From NCBI GenBank assembly GCA_033763635.1, contig JANRKG010000005.1, forward strand, positions 1 to 5,189: a stretch of DNA of 5,189 bases, given 5' to 3'. The translations under genes and the position numbers were made by a program. The DNA is from JANRKG01 sp033763635 (GTDB taxonomy: Bacteria; Cyanobacteriota; Cyanobacteriia; GCF-001939115). Under the pieces are notes generated by a model. It saw nothing but the letters and a program-made list of their open reading frames with translations. It was not told the origin of the DNA and did no database searches. Below, piece by piece: positions 1 to 4,829 of this stretch (position 1 is its first letter; the number at the start of each line of letters is the position of its first letter).

Positions 1-63
1 TCAGGGCACGGTTGCTACCGCTGTGAGATTTTCCCATTTCCCGTTTCTTGTTTCCAGAGTCCG

Positions 64-75
64 TCCCTTGAGGGA
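64..75. repeat. short palindrome upstream of the glsB-like promoter
   Basis: TCCCT-TG-AGGGA, 5-base arms with a 2-base centre, ends 7 bases before the -35 hexamer of the proposed promoter. The spacing would suit a protein-binding site better than an RNA hairpin, because the loop is too short. Nothing identifies a binding protein, and a palindrome this short can arise by chance. Confidence 0.25.
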
Positions 76-82
76 GAGAGTT

Positions 83-111
83 TTGACCTTTAGTTCTCAC
101 TTGAGTAAGAT
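83..111 (+). promoter_or_regulatory. sigma70-type promoter for the glsB-like gene
   Basis: TTGACC (83-88, 5 of 6 matches to TTGACA) is followed by a 17-base spacer and TAAGAT (106-111, 4 of 6 matches to TATAAT). Transcription would start near 118, giving a leader of about 107 bases before the ATG at 226. The spacing is ideal and the position is right for the only + strand gene in the window. The start site is inferred from sequence only. Confidence 0.5.
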
Positions 112-128
112 CTGACTTCTCTCTTGTG

Positions 129-177
129 ATAGTCAATTGCAACCAAACCTCTCTGTTATTGTTTACCCATAGTCAAT
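129..177. repeat. paired 9-bp direct repeat ATAGTCAAT in the leader
   Basis: ATAGTCAAT occurs at 129-137 and again at 169-177, exactly 40 bases apart start to start, close to four helical turns. Both copies lie downstream of the proposed promoter and upstream of the ribosome binding site of the glsB-like gene. Two sites for a regulator on the same face of the DNA is one reading; chance is another. No known regulator site was recognised. Confidence 0.3.
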
Positions 178-181
178 CAAC

Positions 182-200
182 TTGAAAGGTTGAGTTTCAA
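182..200 (+). promoter_or_regulatory. leader hairpin candidate before the glsB-like RBS
   Basis: TTGAAA (182-187) and TTTCAA (195-200) are perfect inverted repeats around a 7-base loop, ending 10 bases before the Shine-Dalgarno sequence TAAGGAG. In RNA this gives a weak A/T-rich stem of six pairs. It may affect translation or transcript stability, but it does not cover the ribosome binding site itself. Confidence 0.25.
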
Positions 201-225
201 ATCTCTCTAATAAGGAGCAATAACA

Positions 226-498
226 ATGAGTATTTTAGCTTGGATTGTTTTAGGTCTGATTGCTGGTGCGATCGCAAAGGTTATCTATCCCGGCCGTCAA
301 GGTGGCAATATTCTGGGTACGATGCTGCTAGGAATTGTTGGTGCTTTGCTGGGTGGTTCCCTCTATAACTTCTTGACCACTGGTTCCCTTGCAATTGCGG
401 GCACAGGTTTAACGTTGGGTGGTATTTTCGTTGCTGTACTGGGTGCAATTCTGGCCCTATTCCTGTACTACGCTTTCACCAGCCGTGGTGCTTACTAA
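226..498 (+). CDS. GlsB/YeaQ/YmgE family small membrane protein
   Basis: A 90-residue protein of the transglycosylase-associated (GlsB/YeaQ/YmgE) family, small inner-membrane proteins linked to stress responses in several bacteria but with no settled biochemical function. The protein is almost entirely hydrophobic and glycine-rich, with three predicted helices at about residues 2-20, 28-50 and 60-84. The first contains the family-typical GLIAGAIAK, and a short polar loop YPGRQGG follows. Length fits the family (roughly 80-90 residues). The ATG start is well supported: TAAGGAG lies at 211-217 with 8 bases between it and the start. The gene stands alone on the + strand, with its own promoter upstream and a hairpin terminator downstream, converging on the OFA transporter. 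There is no visible link to the arsenic genes. A HIP1 octamer lies inside the coding region at 268-275. Family assignment is confident; the role is not known. Confidence 0.88.
   Translation: MSILAWIVLGLIAGAIAKVIYPGRQGGNILGTMLLGIVGALLGGSLYNFLTTGSLAIAGTGLTLGGIFVAVLGAILALFLYYAFTSRGAY
268..275. repeat. HIP1 octamer GCGATCGC
   Basis: Exact HIP1 palindrome within the glsB-like gene, read there as Ala-Ile-Ala codons. HIP1 is strongly over-represented in many cyanobacterial genomes, so it serves mainly as a lineage marker. Confidence 0.7.
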
Positions 499-518
499 GG
501 AAATTTCCGAAAAAAATC

Positions 519-589
519 TACCTGCTGGTTTCGGCTTCGCTCAATCAGCATCCGCTTCCTGAGTGCAACCGAAGGGCCACCCACAGGTA
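519..589. repeat. imperfect interspersed-type palindromic repeat after the glsB-like gene
   Basis: An extended imperfect palindrome. The outer arms are TACCTG (519-524) and CAGGTA (584-589). Inside them TGG (526-528) faces CCA (577-579), TTCGG (530-534) faces CCGAA (569-573), and CGCTCA (538-543) faces TGAGTG (560-565) with one G-T pair. A second, mutually exclusive fold pairs TGCTGGTT (523-530) with AATCAGCA (543-550). The TTCGGCTTCGCTCA...TGAG...CCGAA layout resembles dispersed palindromic repeats common between cyanobacterial genes; that likeness is from memory and was not searched. It lies in the 3' untranslated region of the glsB-like transcript, so it could also act as an RNA structure. 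Confidence 0.45.
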
Positions 590-649
590 AGCTCTTTTCT
601 GGAAATCTTCTAAGTTTGATTTAGCATCATCACAAATTAAGCCTTAAAT

Positions 650-677
650 AAAAGTCCCTGCACTGACAGGGACTTTT
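650..677. terminator. bidirectional intrinsic terminator
   Basis: A perfect 11-base inverted repeat, AAAAGTCCCTG (650-660) and CAGGGACTTTT (667-677), encloses a 6-base loop. The stem ends in T's on one strand and, read from the other side, in T's again, so it can work in both directions. It sits between two converging genes, 151 bases after the glsB-like stop and 87 bases past the stop of the OFA transporter, and probably serves both. Confidence 0.85.
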
Positions 678-764
678 GCTGTCAAAAGATCCAAACAAAA
701 AAATGTAACCGTGTCTTAATCATCTGAGTACAATCTTGCGTAAGGTGACTCCTGAATTTCGTGT

Positions 765-2012
765 TCAAACCACTGATTTGTCACGCTTAAGCATCAAGTT
801 AGCCACCACAATACCAATGACGGCCAACAGTGCCATTGGATAAAACGCATAGGTATAGGTTCCAAACCAATCCCGAATGCGCCCGGTTACGAGCGTACCG
901 ACCAAAGCACCCACTCCGTAGGCCGTAAAGACAATGCCATAGTTTTGAGCGTATTGGTCAGGGTTAAAGAACCGTAAGGTGATAGTTGGAGCCATCGCCA
1001 GCCAGCCACCTAAACAAAACCAAAATACACAGAAAGCAACTAAATAGGTGACGACTTGCCCAGTCTGAGCATTTGCCATTAACACACATGCAATCAAAAT
1101 CATCGTGTAGGACGTAATCGCCAGGTAATGCGGCTTGAAACGATCGCACAACCAGCCAAATAGAGGACGACTCAGCCCATTAAAAAACGCGAAGAGCGAA
1201 ACACTGGTGGCCGCCACCCCTGAATCGATTTGGATAATTTCCTGACCCACTGAGCTAGAAATCCCAATTGCGCTCAGGCCAATGAGCGTACCAATGGCAT
1301 AACAGAGCCACAGCCCATAAAATGAACGGCTTTTGAGCATACCAGACGGATAGGCAAAGGTAATTTTCTCGATCGAAGTTGTGACGTTTCTCCGAGGTTG
1401 CCAATCCTGTGGGGGCAGTTTGAGTGTGACCGCAATTCCTAAAATAATCGCGATAAAAACGATGCCTAAAATCCGCAGCGTAGGTCTAACTGTGTAGGTA
1501 CTAATTAGATAATTGGCTAAGGGGGCTGTGATCAATGGAGAAAGCCCAAACCCAATAATTGTTAAGCCGACTGCTAACCCTTTCTGATCAGGAAACCAGC
1601 GAGCAACGACTGCCATTGGCACCCCATAGGCAAGACCAAGACCCGTCCCAGCAATGACACCGTAGGTAAGAACAATATTCTCGATTTGCGTAGCAAAGCT
1701 AGAGAGAATATAGCCCAATCCAACCACGATGCCTCCAAGGGCTGTCATCATCCGCGTTCCAATCCGAGGAATATAAAAACCAGCAACGGGCATCAGGACA
1801 GCATAAAAAACCAGTGCAACGGTATAGGGCAATAGGCTTTCTGTTGCACTGATGTTTAGCTCGGCTTCTAACGGCTTTCTAAAGATACTCCAAGAGTAAA
1901 CACTTCCCAGACATAACAATATACTCATCCCAAGGGGAATGAGTAACCATCTTCCCTGCGTGGCAGGAAAGCCAAACATTTTCGGCTCTGGCTCATGAGT
2001 GGAGATGCCCAT
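765..2012 (-). CDS. OFA-type MFS transporter (oxalate/formate antiporter family)
   Basis: A 12-helix major facilitator of 415 residues, resembling the OFA family whose founding member is the oxalate/formate antiporter OxlT. The signature stretch is at about residues 123-157: GTGLGLAYGVP, then RWFPDQKGLAVGL and GFG. NGLSRPLFGWLCDR near residue 278 is the family's other typical segment; its Arg282 is a plausible counterpart of OxlT Arg272. No lysine occurs in the predicted helix 11 (QNYGIVFTAYGVGALVG region), where OxlT has the essential Lys355, so oxalate transport is not supported and the substrate is open. Start choice: the longest frame begins with TTG at 2021, but an in-frame ATG at 2012 is preferred and a third start, ATG at 1979, would trim the polar N-terminus. 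None has a clear ribosome binding site. The gene lies downstream of the arsenic operon on the same strand, 199 bases past the ACR3 remnant; a role in arsenic resistance is not shown. Confidence 0.85.
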   Translation of the reverse strand: MGISTHEPEPKMFGFPATQGRWLLIPLGMSILLCLGSVYSWSIFRKPLEAELNISATESLLPYTVALVFYAVLMPVAGFYIPRIGTRMMTALGGIVVGLGYILSSFATQIENIVLTYGVIAGTGLGLAYGVPMAVVARWFPDQKGLAVGLTIIGFGLSPLITAPLANYLISTYTVRPTLRILGIVFIAIILGIAVTLKLPPQDWQPRRNVTTSIEKITFAYPSGMLKSRSFYGLWLCYAIGTLIGLSAIGISSSVGQEIIQIDSGVAATSVSLFAFFNGLSRPLFGWLCDRFKPHYLAITSYTMILIACVLMANAQTGQVVTYLVAFCVFWFCLGGWLAMAPTITLRFFNPDQYAQNYGIVFTAYGVGALVGTLVTGRIRDWFGTYTYAFYPMALLAVIGIVVANLMLKRDKSVV

Positions 2013-2052
2013 AGGATGCAAGTGCTGTGATCGTCTCTTAATGTAAGCAAGT

Positions 2053-2058
2053 ATTATC
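2053..2058 (-). promoter_or_regulatory. candidate -10 element for the OFA transporter
   Basis: On the - strand this reads GATAAT (5 of 6 matches to TATAAT), within TAAGATAATACTT, 40 bases upstream of the ATG at 2012. No good -35 hexamer is found at 16-18 bases, so this would be a -10-driven or activator-dependent promoter. Read-through from the arsenic operon is an alternative source of transcription. Confidence 0.3.
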
Positions 2059-2128
2059 TTAGACGATGGCTTTTAAGAGGATCTCACGGGTCCTGTTGGG
2101 CACTGCCAACCAAGAAAAGGGGTATCCC

Positions 2129-2151
2129 AGTCTTGTAAGACTCAGACTGAG
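2129..2151. repeat. two adjoining palindromes upstream of the OFA transporter
   Basis: AGTCTT-GT-AAGACT (2129-2142) overlaps CTCAG-A-CTGAG (2141-2151) by two bases. A further copy of the core TCAGACTG (2142-2149) is found at 2204-2211. The pair lies about 70-100 bases upstream of the candidate -10 of the OFA gene, on its upstream side, where an activator or repressor could bind. No regulator is identified. Confidence 0.3.
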
Positions 2152-2211
2152 AATTGGCGATAATACAGGGTGTCAAAGGTATCGGTAAATGTTTGCTGGC
2201 AATTCAGACTG

Positions 2212-2364
2212 CTAGGGAACGCTCAGATCATCGGCAGCCAAGAGCCAACGACCCAGCGGCGCATAGAGAAATAGCATTGCATTGACTGCAACCATCACCA
2301 ACGTGTGTCCTTGGCTGCCGTAGCAGAGGTAGCCCCACATCAGCACCATTGCTGTACAGGGAGC
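2212..2364 (-). pseudogene. remnant of an ACR3-type arsenite efflux permease
   Basis: A 50-codon open stretch begins in mid-protein with APCTAMVLMWGYL, continues through HTLVMVAVNAMLFLYAPLG, and ends at LSVP followed by TAG. The PCTAMV segment matches the conserved cysteine motif of membrane helix 4 in ACR3 permeases (bile acid/sodium symporter fold), the cysteine needed for As(III) transport. The rest corresponds to the helix 5 region that follows. In the family, as I recall it, a VPW motif comes next, so the TAG here replaces the tryptophan codon TGG by one base change. A whole ACR3 has about 350 residues; everything before APCTA and nearly everything after VP is missing or unreadable. The remnant lies on the same strand as arsR-gapdh-arsJ, starting 77 bases past the arsJ stop, which fits a former fourth gene of that operon. 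A 45-residue peptide could still start at the ATG at 2349, but no ribosome binding site is well placed. Confidence 0.72.
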
Positions 2365-2385
2365 GAACCTCCTGCCTGTACAGCA
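2350..2385. repeat. perfect 11-bp inverted repeat at the ACR3 breakpoint
   Basis: TGCTGTACAGG (2350-2360) and CCTGTACAGCA (2375-2385) are perfect inverted copies around a 14-base loop. The left arm encodes, on the - strand, the Pro-Cys-Thr-Ala of the ACR3 motif; the right arm lies just outside the part that still reads as ACR3. Each arm contains the self-palindrome CTGTACAG, so they are also 8-base direct repeats. As RNA it would form a stable hairpin 56 bases after arsJ, without a T-run, so it is not a classical intrinsic terminator but could protect the 3' end of the arsJ message. Confidence 0.6.
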
Positions 2386-2441
2386 CACGAATTCATGGAA
2401 GAATCTCTGGAAGCCATAATGGTAAAAACGAATGAGAAGGA

Positions 2442-3704
2442 TTAGTCTCCGTCGCCTGCTTTCCAGGCGATCGCCCTACTGGGTTGCGGGTCAGGAAGTT
2501 TGAGAGAGATCGCCCAGGCTGCTAATACAAAAAATGCTGAAGTCCACAAACAACCGACCAGCCCATAGAGTTGATAAACCAATCCAGATAACACTGTGCC
2601 GATCAGCCGTCCGCCGGAATTTGCCATGTAATAGAAGCCCACATTAAGGGCAACTTTGTCGTCGTCTGTAAATGCCAGTACCAGGTAGGAATGAACCGCA
2701 GAATTGAACGCAAACACAATTCCGAAGATCATTAACCCTACAATGATCGTCACATCAGGAGGTGCGTTGAATTGCAGTGCCAGGGCAATGCTAAGAGGGA
2801 CTGCGGTTAGAATTCCAGTCCAAAATTGAATGGTTTTCGATTTCGGTGGTTCACTGTTACCAAAGCGTCTCAGCAGAGTGGGCGCAAGAAACTGAATCAT
2901 CCCGTAACCAATCACCCAACAGGCTAAAAAACCTCCAGCCTGATAGAAAGACCAACCCAGCACACTTCGTAGGAAAACGGGTAGCCCGACTACAAACCAC
3001 ACATCACGTGAGCCAAATAGAAAGAAACGAGCGCCTGACAGAATATTGATCTCACGGCTTTTTGAGAAGAGTTGACTGAACTTCACCTTTGTCTTGATCT
3101 TGCCCATCCCTTGAGGCAGCATGGCTCCAGTGCCCATAATTAGAAGCAGACCTACTGCCATAATCCAAAGTGAAGGAACAAAGCCAAAAGTGCCTAATAG
3201 TGCCGCTCCTAGAAAGAATCCCACACCTTTGAGGGCGTTCTTTGAACCTGTCAGCACAGCTACCCACTTGAATAGGGAGGATTGGGCATCTTGTGGGACG
3301 ACTAAACGAATTGCACTCTTCGAACTCATTTTGGTCAGGTCTTTGGCAATTCCGGAAAAGGCTTGCGAAGTCATGACATACAGCACGGCAAACCACTGTA
3401 CCCACTCGCGATTGAGAAAGGACAGCATAATCAGGGCAAACACCTGAAGCCCAATGCCACTGTAAAGGGTAACTTTCAAGCCTAACTGAGAGCCAATCCA
3501 GCCACCTAAAAAGTTGGTAACAATGCCAAAGACTTCGTAGAACAGAAACAAAAAGGCAATTTGGATCGGGGTGTAGCCAATTTCATTGAAATAGAGCAAC
3601 ACGAGCATCCGTAAAGCACCATCGGTCAGGGTAAAGCCCCAATACGCCAGGGTGACAAGGGCGTAATTCTTCAGGTTCGCGCTAGAGGCAGTTGGTGAGG
3701 TCAT
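2442..3704 (-). CDS. arsJ: ArsJ, exporter of 1-arseno-3-phosphoglycerate (MFS)
   Basis: A 420-residue major facilitator of the inner membrane, recognised as ArsJ by its N-terminal helix YWGFTLTDGALRMLVLLYF (residues 21-39), the loop GIAKDLTKMSSKSAIR (118-133), SRDVWFVVGLP (232-242) and NSGGRLIGT (362-370). About 12 membrane helices are visible, with a basic central loop (GKIKTKVK, 201-208). Known role of the family: it extrudes 1-arseno-3-phosphoglycerate made by the partner GAPDH; the product hydrolyses outside to arsenate and 3-phosphoglycerate, giving arsenate resistance. The gene follows the gapdh stop by 13 bases; GAGG at 3714-3717, 9 bases before the ATG, is the likely ribosome binding site, so the two are surely co-transcribed. 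The reading frame is complete, with no sign of damage. A HIP1 site lies near the 3' end. The adjacency to the GAPDH and ArsR makes the call strong. Confidence 0.93.
   Translation of the reverse strand: MTSPTASSANLKNYALVTLAYWGFTLTDGALRMLVLLYFNEIGYTPIQIAFLFLFYEVFGIVTNFLGGWIGSQLGLKVTLYSGIGLQVFALIMLSFLNREWVQWFAVLYVMTSQAFSGIAKDLTKMSSKSAIRLVVPQDAQSSLFKWVAVLTGSKNALKGVGFFLGAALLGTFGFVPSLWIMAVGLLLIMGTGAMLPQGMGKIKTKVKFSQLFSKSREINILSGARFFLFGSRDVWFVVGLPVFLRSVLGWSFYQAGGFLACWVIGYGMIQFLAPTLLRRFGNSEPPKSKTIQFWTGILTAVPLSIALALQFNAPPDVTIIVGLMIFGIVFAFNSAVHSYLVLAFTDDDKVALNVGFYYMANSGGRLIGTVLSGLVYQLYGLVGCLWTSAFFVLAAWAISLKLPDPQPSRAIAWKAGDGD
2467..2474. repeat. HIP1 octamer GCGATCGC
   Basis: Exact HIP1 palindrome, extended to GGCGATCGCC, in the last codons of arsJ. 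Consistent with a cyanobacterial host. Confidence 0.7.
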
Positions 3705-3717
3705 GGTAGGGAACCTC

Positions 3718-4731
3718 TCAACTCAGACTCAGTGCAACTTTGCGTGCCAGTTCCACCATGCGGTTGGAATAGCCCCACTCGTTGTCGTACCAGGCATAGA
3801 TTTTGACCTGGGTGTCATCTACAACCATTGTTGACAGGGCATCTATAATTGAAGAACGCGGATCATTTAGATAATCGATCGACACGAGCGGACGCTCTTC
3901 ATAGCCCAAAATTCCTTTCAGGGGTGACTGCTCTGATGCATCCTTCAGCAATTGATTCACTTCTGCCACTGTGGTTGGACGAGCCACTTCAAATACGCAA
4001 TCCGTCAAAGACGCATTGAGCAATGGTACCCGCACCGCTAATCCATTGAGTTTCCCATTGAGTTCTGGATAAATTAGCCCGATTGCGGTTGCAGAACCTG
4101 TACTGGTGGGAATTAGAGATAGAGCAGAAGCCCGTGCCCGTCGCAAATCTTTGTGAGGGGCATCCACTAAGGTTTGGGTATTCGTATTGTCATGAATGGT
4201 CGTCACAACTCCATGCTTAATGCCAATGCCCTCATGAATTACTTTCACTACAGGCGCAAGACAGTTTGTGGTGCAAGAAGCAGCAGTCAGCAGATGATGT
4301 TGGGTTGAATCGTAAAGGTTGTCATTCACGCCCATCACCACATTCAATGCGCCTTCTTTGACGGGGGCCGCCACAATCACTTTGCGGACCCCACGTTTGA
4401 AGTAAGGGTCGAGGGTTTCTGGAGTGCGGAATTTGCCGGAGCATTCCAGCACAATATCAACGCCTAACTCATCCCAAGGGACATCGCCAGGTTTCGCGTG
4501 TTCAGAGAAGGTGATGGGCTGACCATCAATGTAGATGCGGTCTTCCCCTGTTGTTACATCTGGTGTCCAGCGACCATGCACTGAGTCAAACTTCAGTAGG
4601 TGAGCTGCCGCTTCCGGTCCTCCCTTGACTTCATTGATATGCACAAACTCGAAATCCGACCAACCCCAAGCCGCTCTCAAGTCTAAGCGTCCAATCCGAC
4701 CGAATCCATTAATCCCAACCCGTATTGCCAT
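3718..4731 (-). CDS. gapdh: ArsJ-associated glyceraldehyde-3-phosphate dehydrogenase
   Basis: A complete 337-residue GAPDH. The NAD-binding fold opens with INGFGRIGR (7-15) and continues to HINEVKGG (31-38). The catalytic motif ASCTTNCLAP places the nucleophile at Cys153 and the base at His180 (TTIHDNTNTQ). RRAR (197-200), PTSTGSATA (208-216), and WYDNEWGYSNRMVEL (314-328) are the remaining hallmarks. The segment after the histidine reads HDNTNTQ instead of the HSYTNDQ usual in glycolytic GAPDH, a difference I associate with the arsenic-operon branch. Known role: oxidises glyceraldehyde-3-phosphate with arsenate in place of phosphate to give 1-arseno-3-phosphoglycerate, the ArsJ substrate. 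The start is fixed by GGAGGAG at 4734-4740. It follows arsR after a 98-base gap that holds an operator and candidate promoter, and precedes arsJ by 13 bases. It is probably not the cell's housekeeping GAPDH, given its place between arsR and arsJ. Confidence 0.93.
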   Translation of the reverse strand: MAIRVGINGFGRIGRLDLRAAWGWSDFEFVHINEVKGGPEAAAHLLKFDSVHGRWTPDVTTGEDRIYIDGQPITFSEHAKPGDVPWDELGVDIVLECSGKFRTPETLDPYFKRGVRKVIVAAPVKEGALNVVMGVNDNLYDSTQHHLLTAASCTTNCLAPVVKVIHEGIGIKHGVVTTIHDNTNTQTLVDAPHKDLRRARASALSLIPTSTGSATAIGLIYPELNGKLNGLAVRVPLLNASLTDCVFEVARPTTVAEVNQLLKDASEQSPLKGILGYEERPLVSIDYLNDPRSSIIDALSTMVVDDTQVKIYAWYDNEWGYSNRMVELARKVALSLS

Positions 4732-4761
4732 TGCTCCTCCAATTCAAAATAAACTGATATC

Positions 4762-4777
4762 ATCAACTTTTGTTGAT
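4762..4777. promoter_or_regulatory. ArsR operator for gapdh-arsJ
   Basis: ATCAAC-TTTT-GTTGAT is a perfect inverted repeat fitting the ATCAA-N6-TTGAT form reported for operators of ArsR-family regulators. It sits in the gap between arsR and gapdh, 31 bases upstream of the gapdh ATG, where bound ArsR would block transcription. An 8-base palindrome TGATATCA (4755-4762) abuts it on the gapdh side, and a further TTGAT-like half site (4777-4781) lies on the arsR side. Binding is inferred, not shown. Confidence 0.7.
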
Positions 4778-4783
4778 TGATTG

Positions 4784-4795
4784 TGTAAAATGATA
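4784..4795 (-). promoter_or_regulatory. candidate promoter elements for gapdh-arsJ
   Basis: Two readings on the - strand. TATCAT at 4790-4795 (5 of 6 to TATAAT) would start transcription near 4783, just ahead of the operator, a usual position for a repressor; its -35 is poor. Alternatively TTTACA at 4784-4789 serves as a -35 (5 of 6 to TTGACA) with GATGAT at 4759-4764 as -10 after a long 19-base spacer, so that the operator would overlap the promoter core. Either way the operator can control it. Confidence 0.35.
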
Positions 4796-4797
4796 CT

Positions 4798-4828
4798 AAT
4801 CAGCCCAATCTTTACCCCCAATCTGATT
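4798..4828. repeat. inverted and direct repeats in the arsR-gapdh gap
   Basis: AATCAG (4798-4803) and CTGATT (4823-4828) are inverted copies around 19 bases, and CCCAATCT occurs twice inside the span (4804-4811 and 4817-4824), 13 bases apart. No T-run follows, so termination after arsR is not supported. A regulator site or leftover duplication is possible; significance is low. Confidence 0.25.
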
Positions 4829-4829
4829 G

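Larger units (their letters stand above)
2013..2211. other. non-coding stretch upstream of the OFA transporter
   Basis: This is the OFA-proximal part of a 429-base gap (2013-2441) with no intact gene. All three frames of the - strand downstream of the ACR3 remnant are broken by stops, and no recognisable protein fragment continues through it. It holds a candidate -10 element, two adjoining palindromes, and little else that I can support. Part of it may be degraded ACR3 sequence, since the frame just past the stop at 2212 still reads plausible residues (QS.L.A.IY), but this is weak. Confidence 0.4.

Noticed and set aside
1..90. A - strand open stretch of about 29 codons ending with TGA at the very first bases of the window
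   Set aside because: A stop precedes it, there is no start codon in frame, the composition is low-complexity, and it overlaps the promoter of the glsB-like gene.
177..193. TCAAC-N7-GTTGA inverted repeat in the glsB-like leader, similar in bases to the ArsR operator arms
   Set aside because: The spacing (7 rather than 4 between these arms) changes the face of the helix, the outer bases do not match, and the gene has no arsenic link.
964..1149. A 61-codon - strand frame inside the OFA gene
   Set aside because: Out-of-frame shadow of the transporter with no family resemblance.
2013..2021. TTG start at 2021 for the OFA transporter, three codons ahead of the ATG
   Set aside because: TTG is a rare start and has no well-placed ribosome binding site; the in-frame ATG at 2012 is simpler. 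The difference is only three residues and is not certain.
2066..2188. A 40-codon + strand frame from ATG at 2066, rich in arginine
   Set aside because: No ribosome binding site, no recognisable similarity, and it lies over the promoter region and palindromes of the OFA gene on the other strand.
2420..2450. Possible intrinsic terminator just after arsJ (GAGA/TCTC stem followed by TTTTT on the - strand)
   Set aside because: Only four base pairs with an 8-base loop, and the T-run is separated from the stem by several bases; too weak to call.
2846..3447. Open frames of 67, 108 and 117 codons overlapping arsJ in other frames and on the opposite strand
   Set aside because: No recognisable protein features, no ribosome binding sites, and full overlap with a well-identified membrane protein gene.
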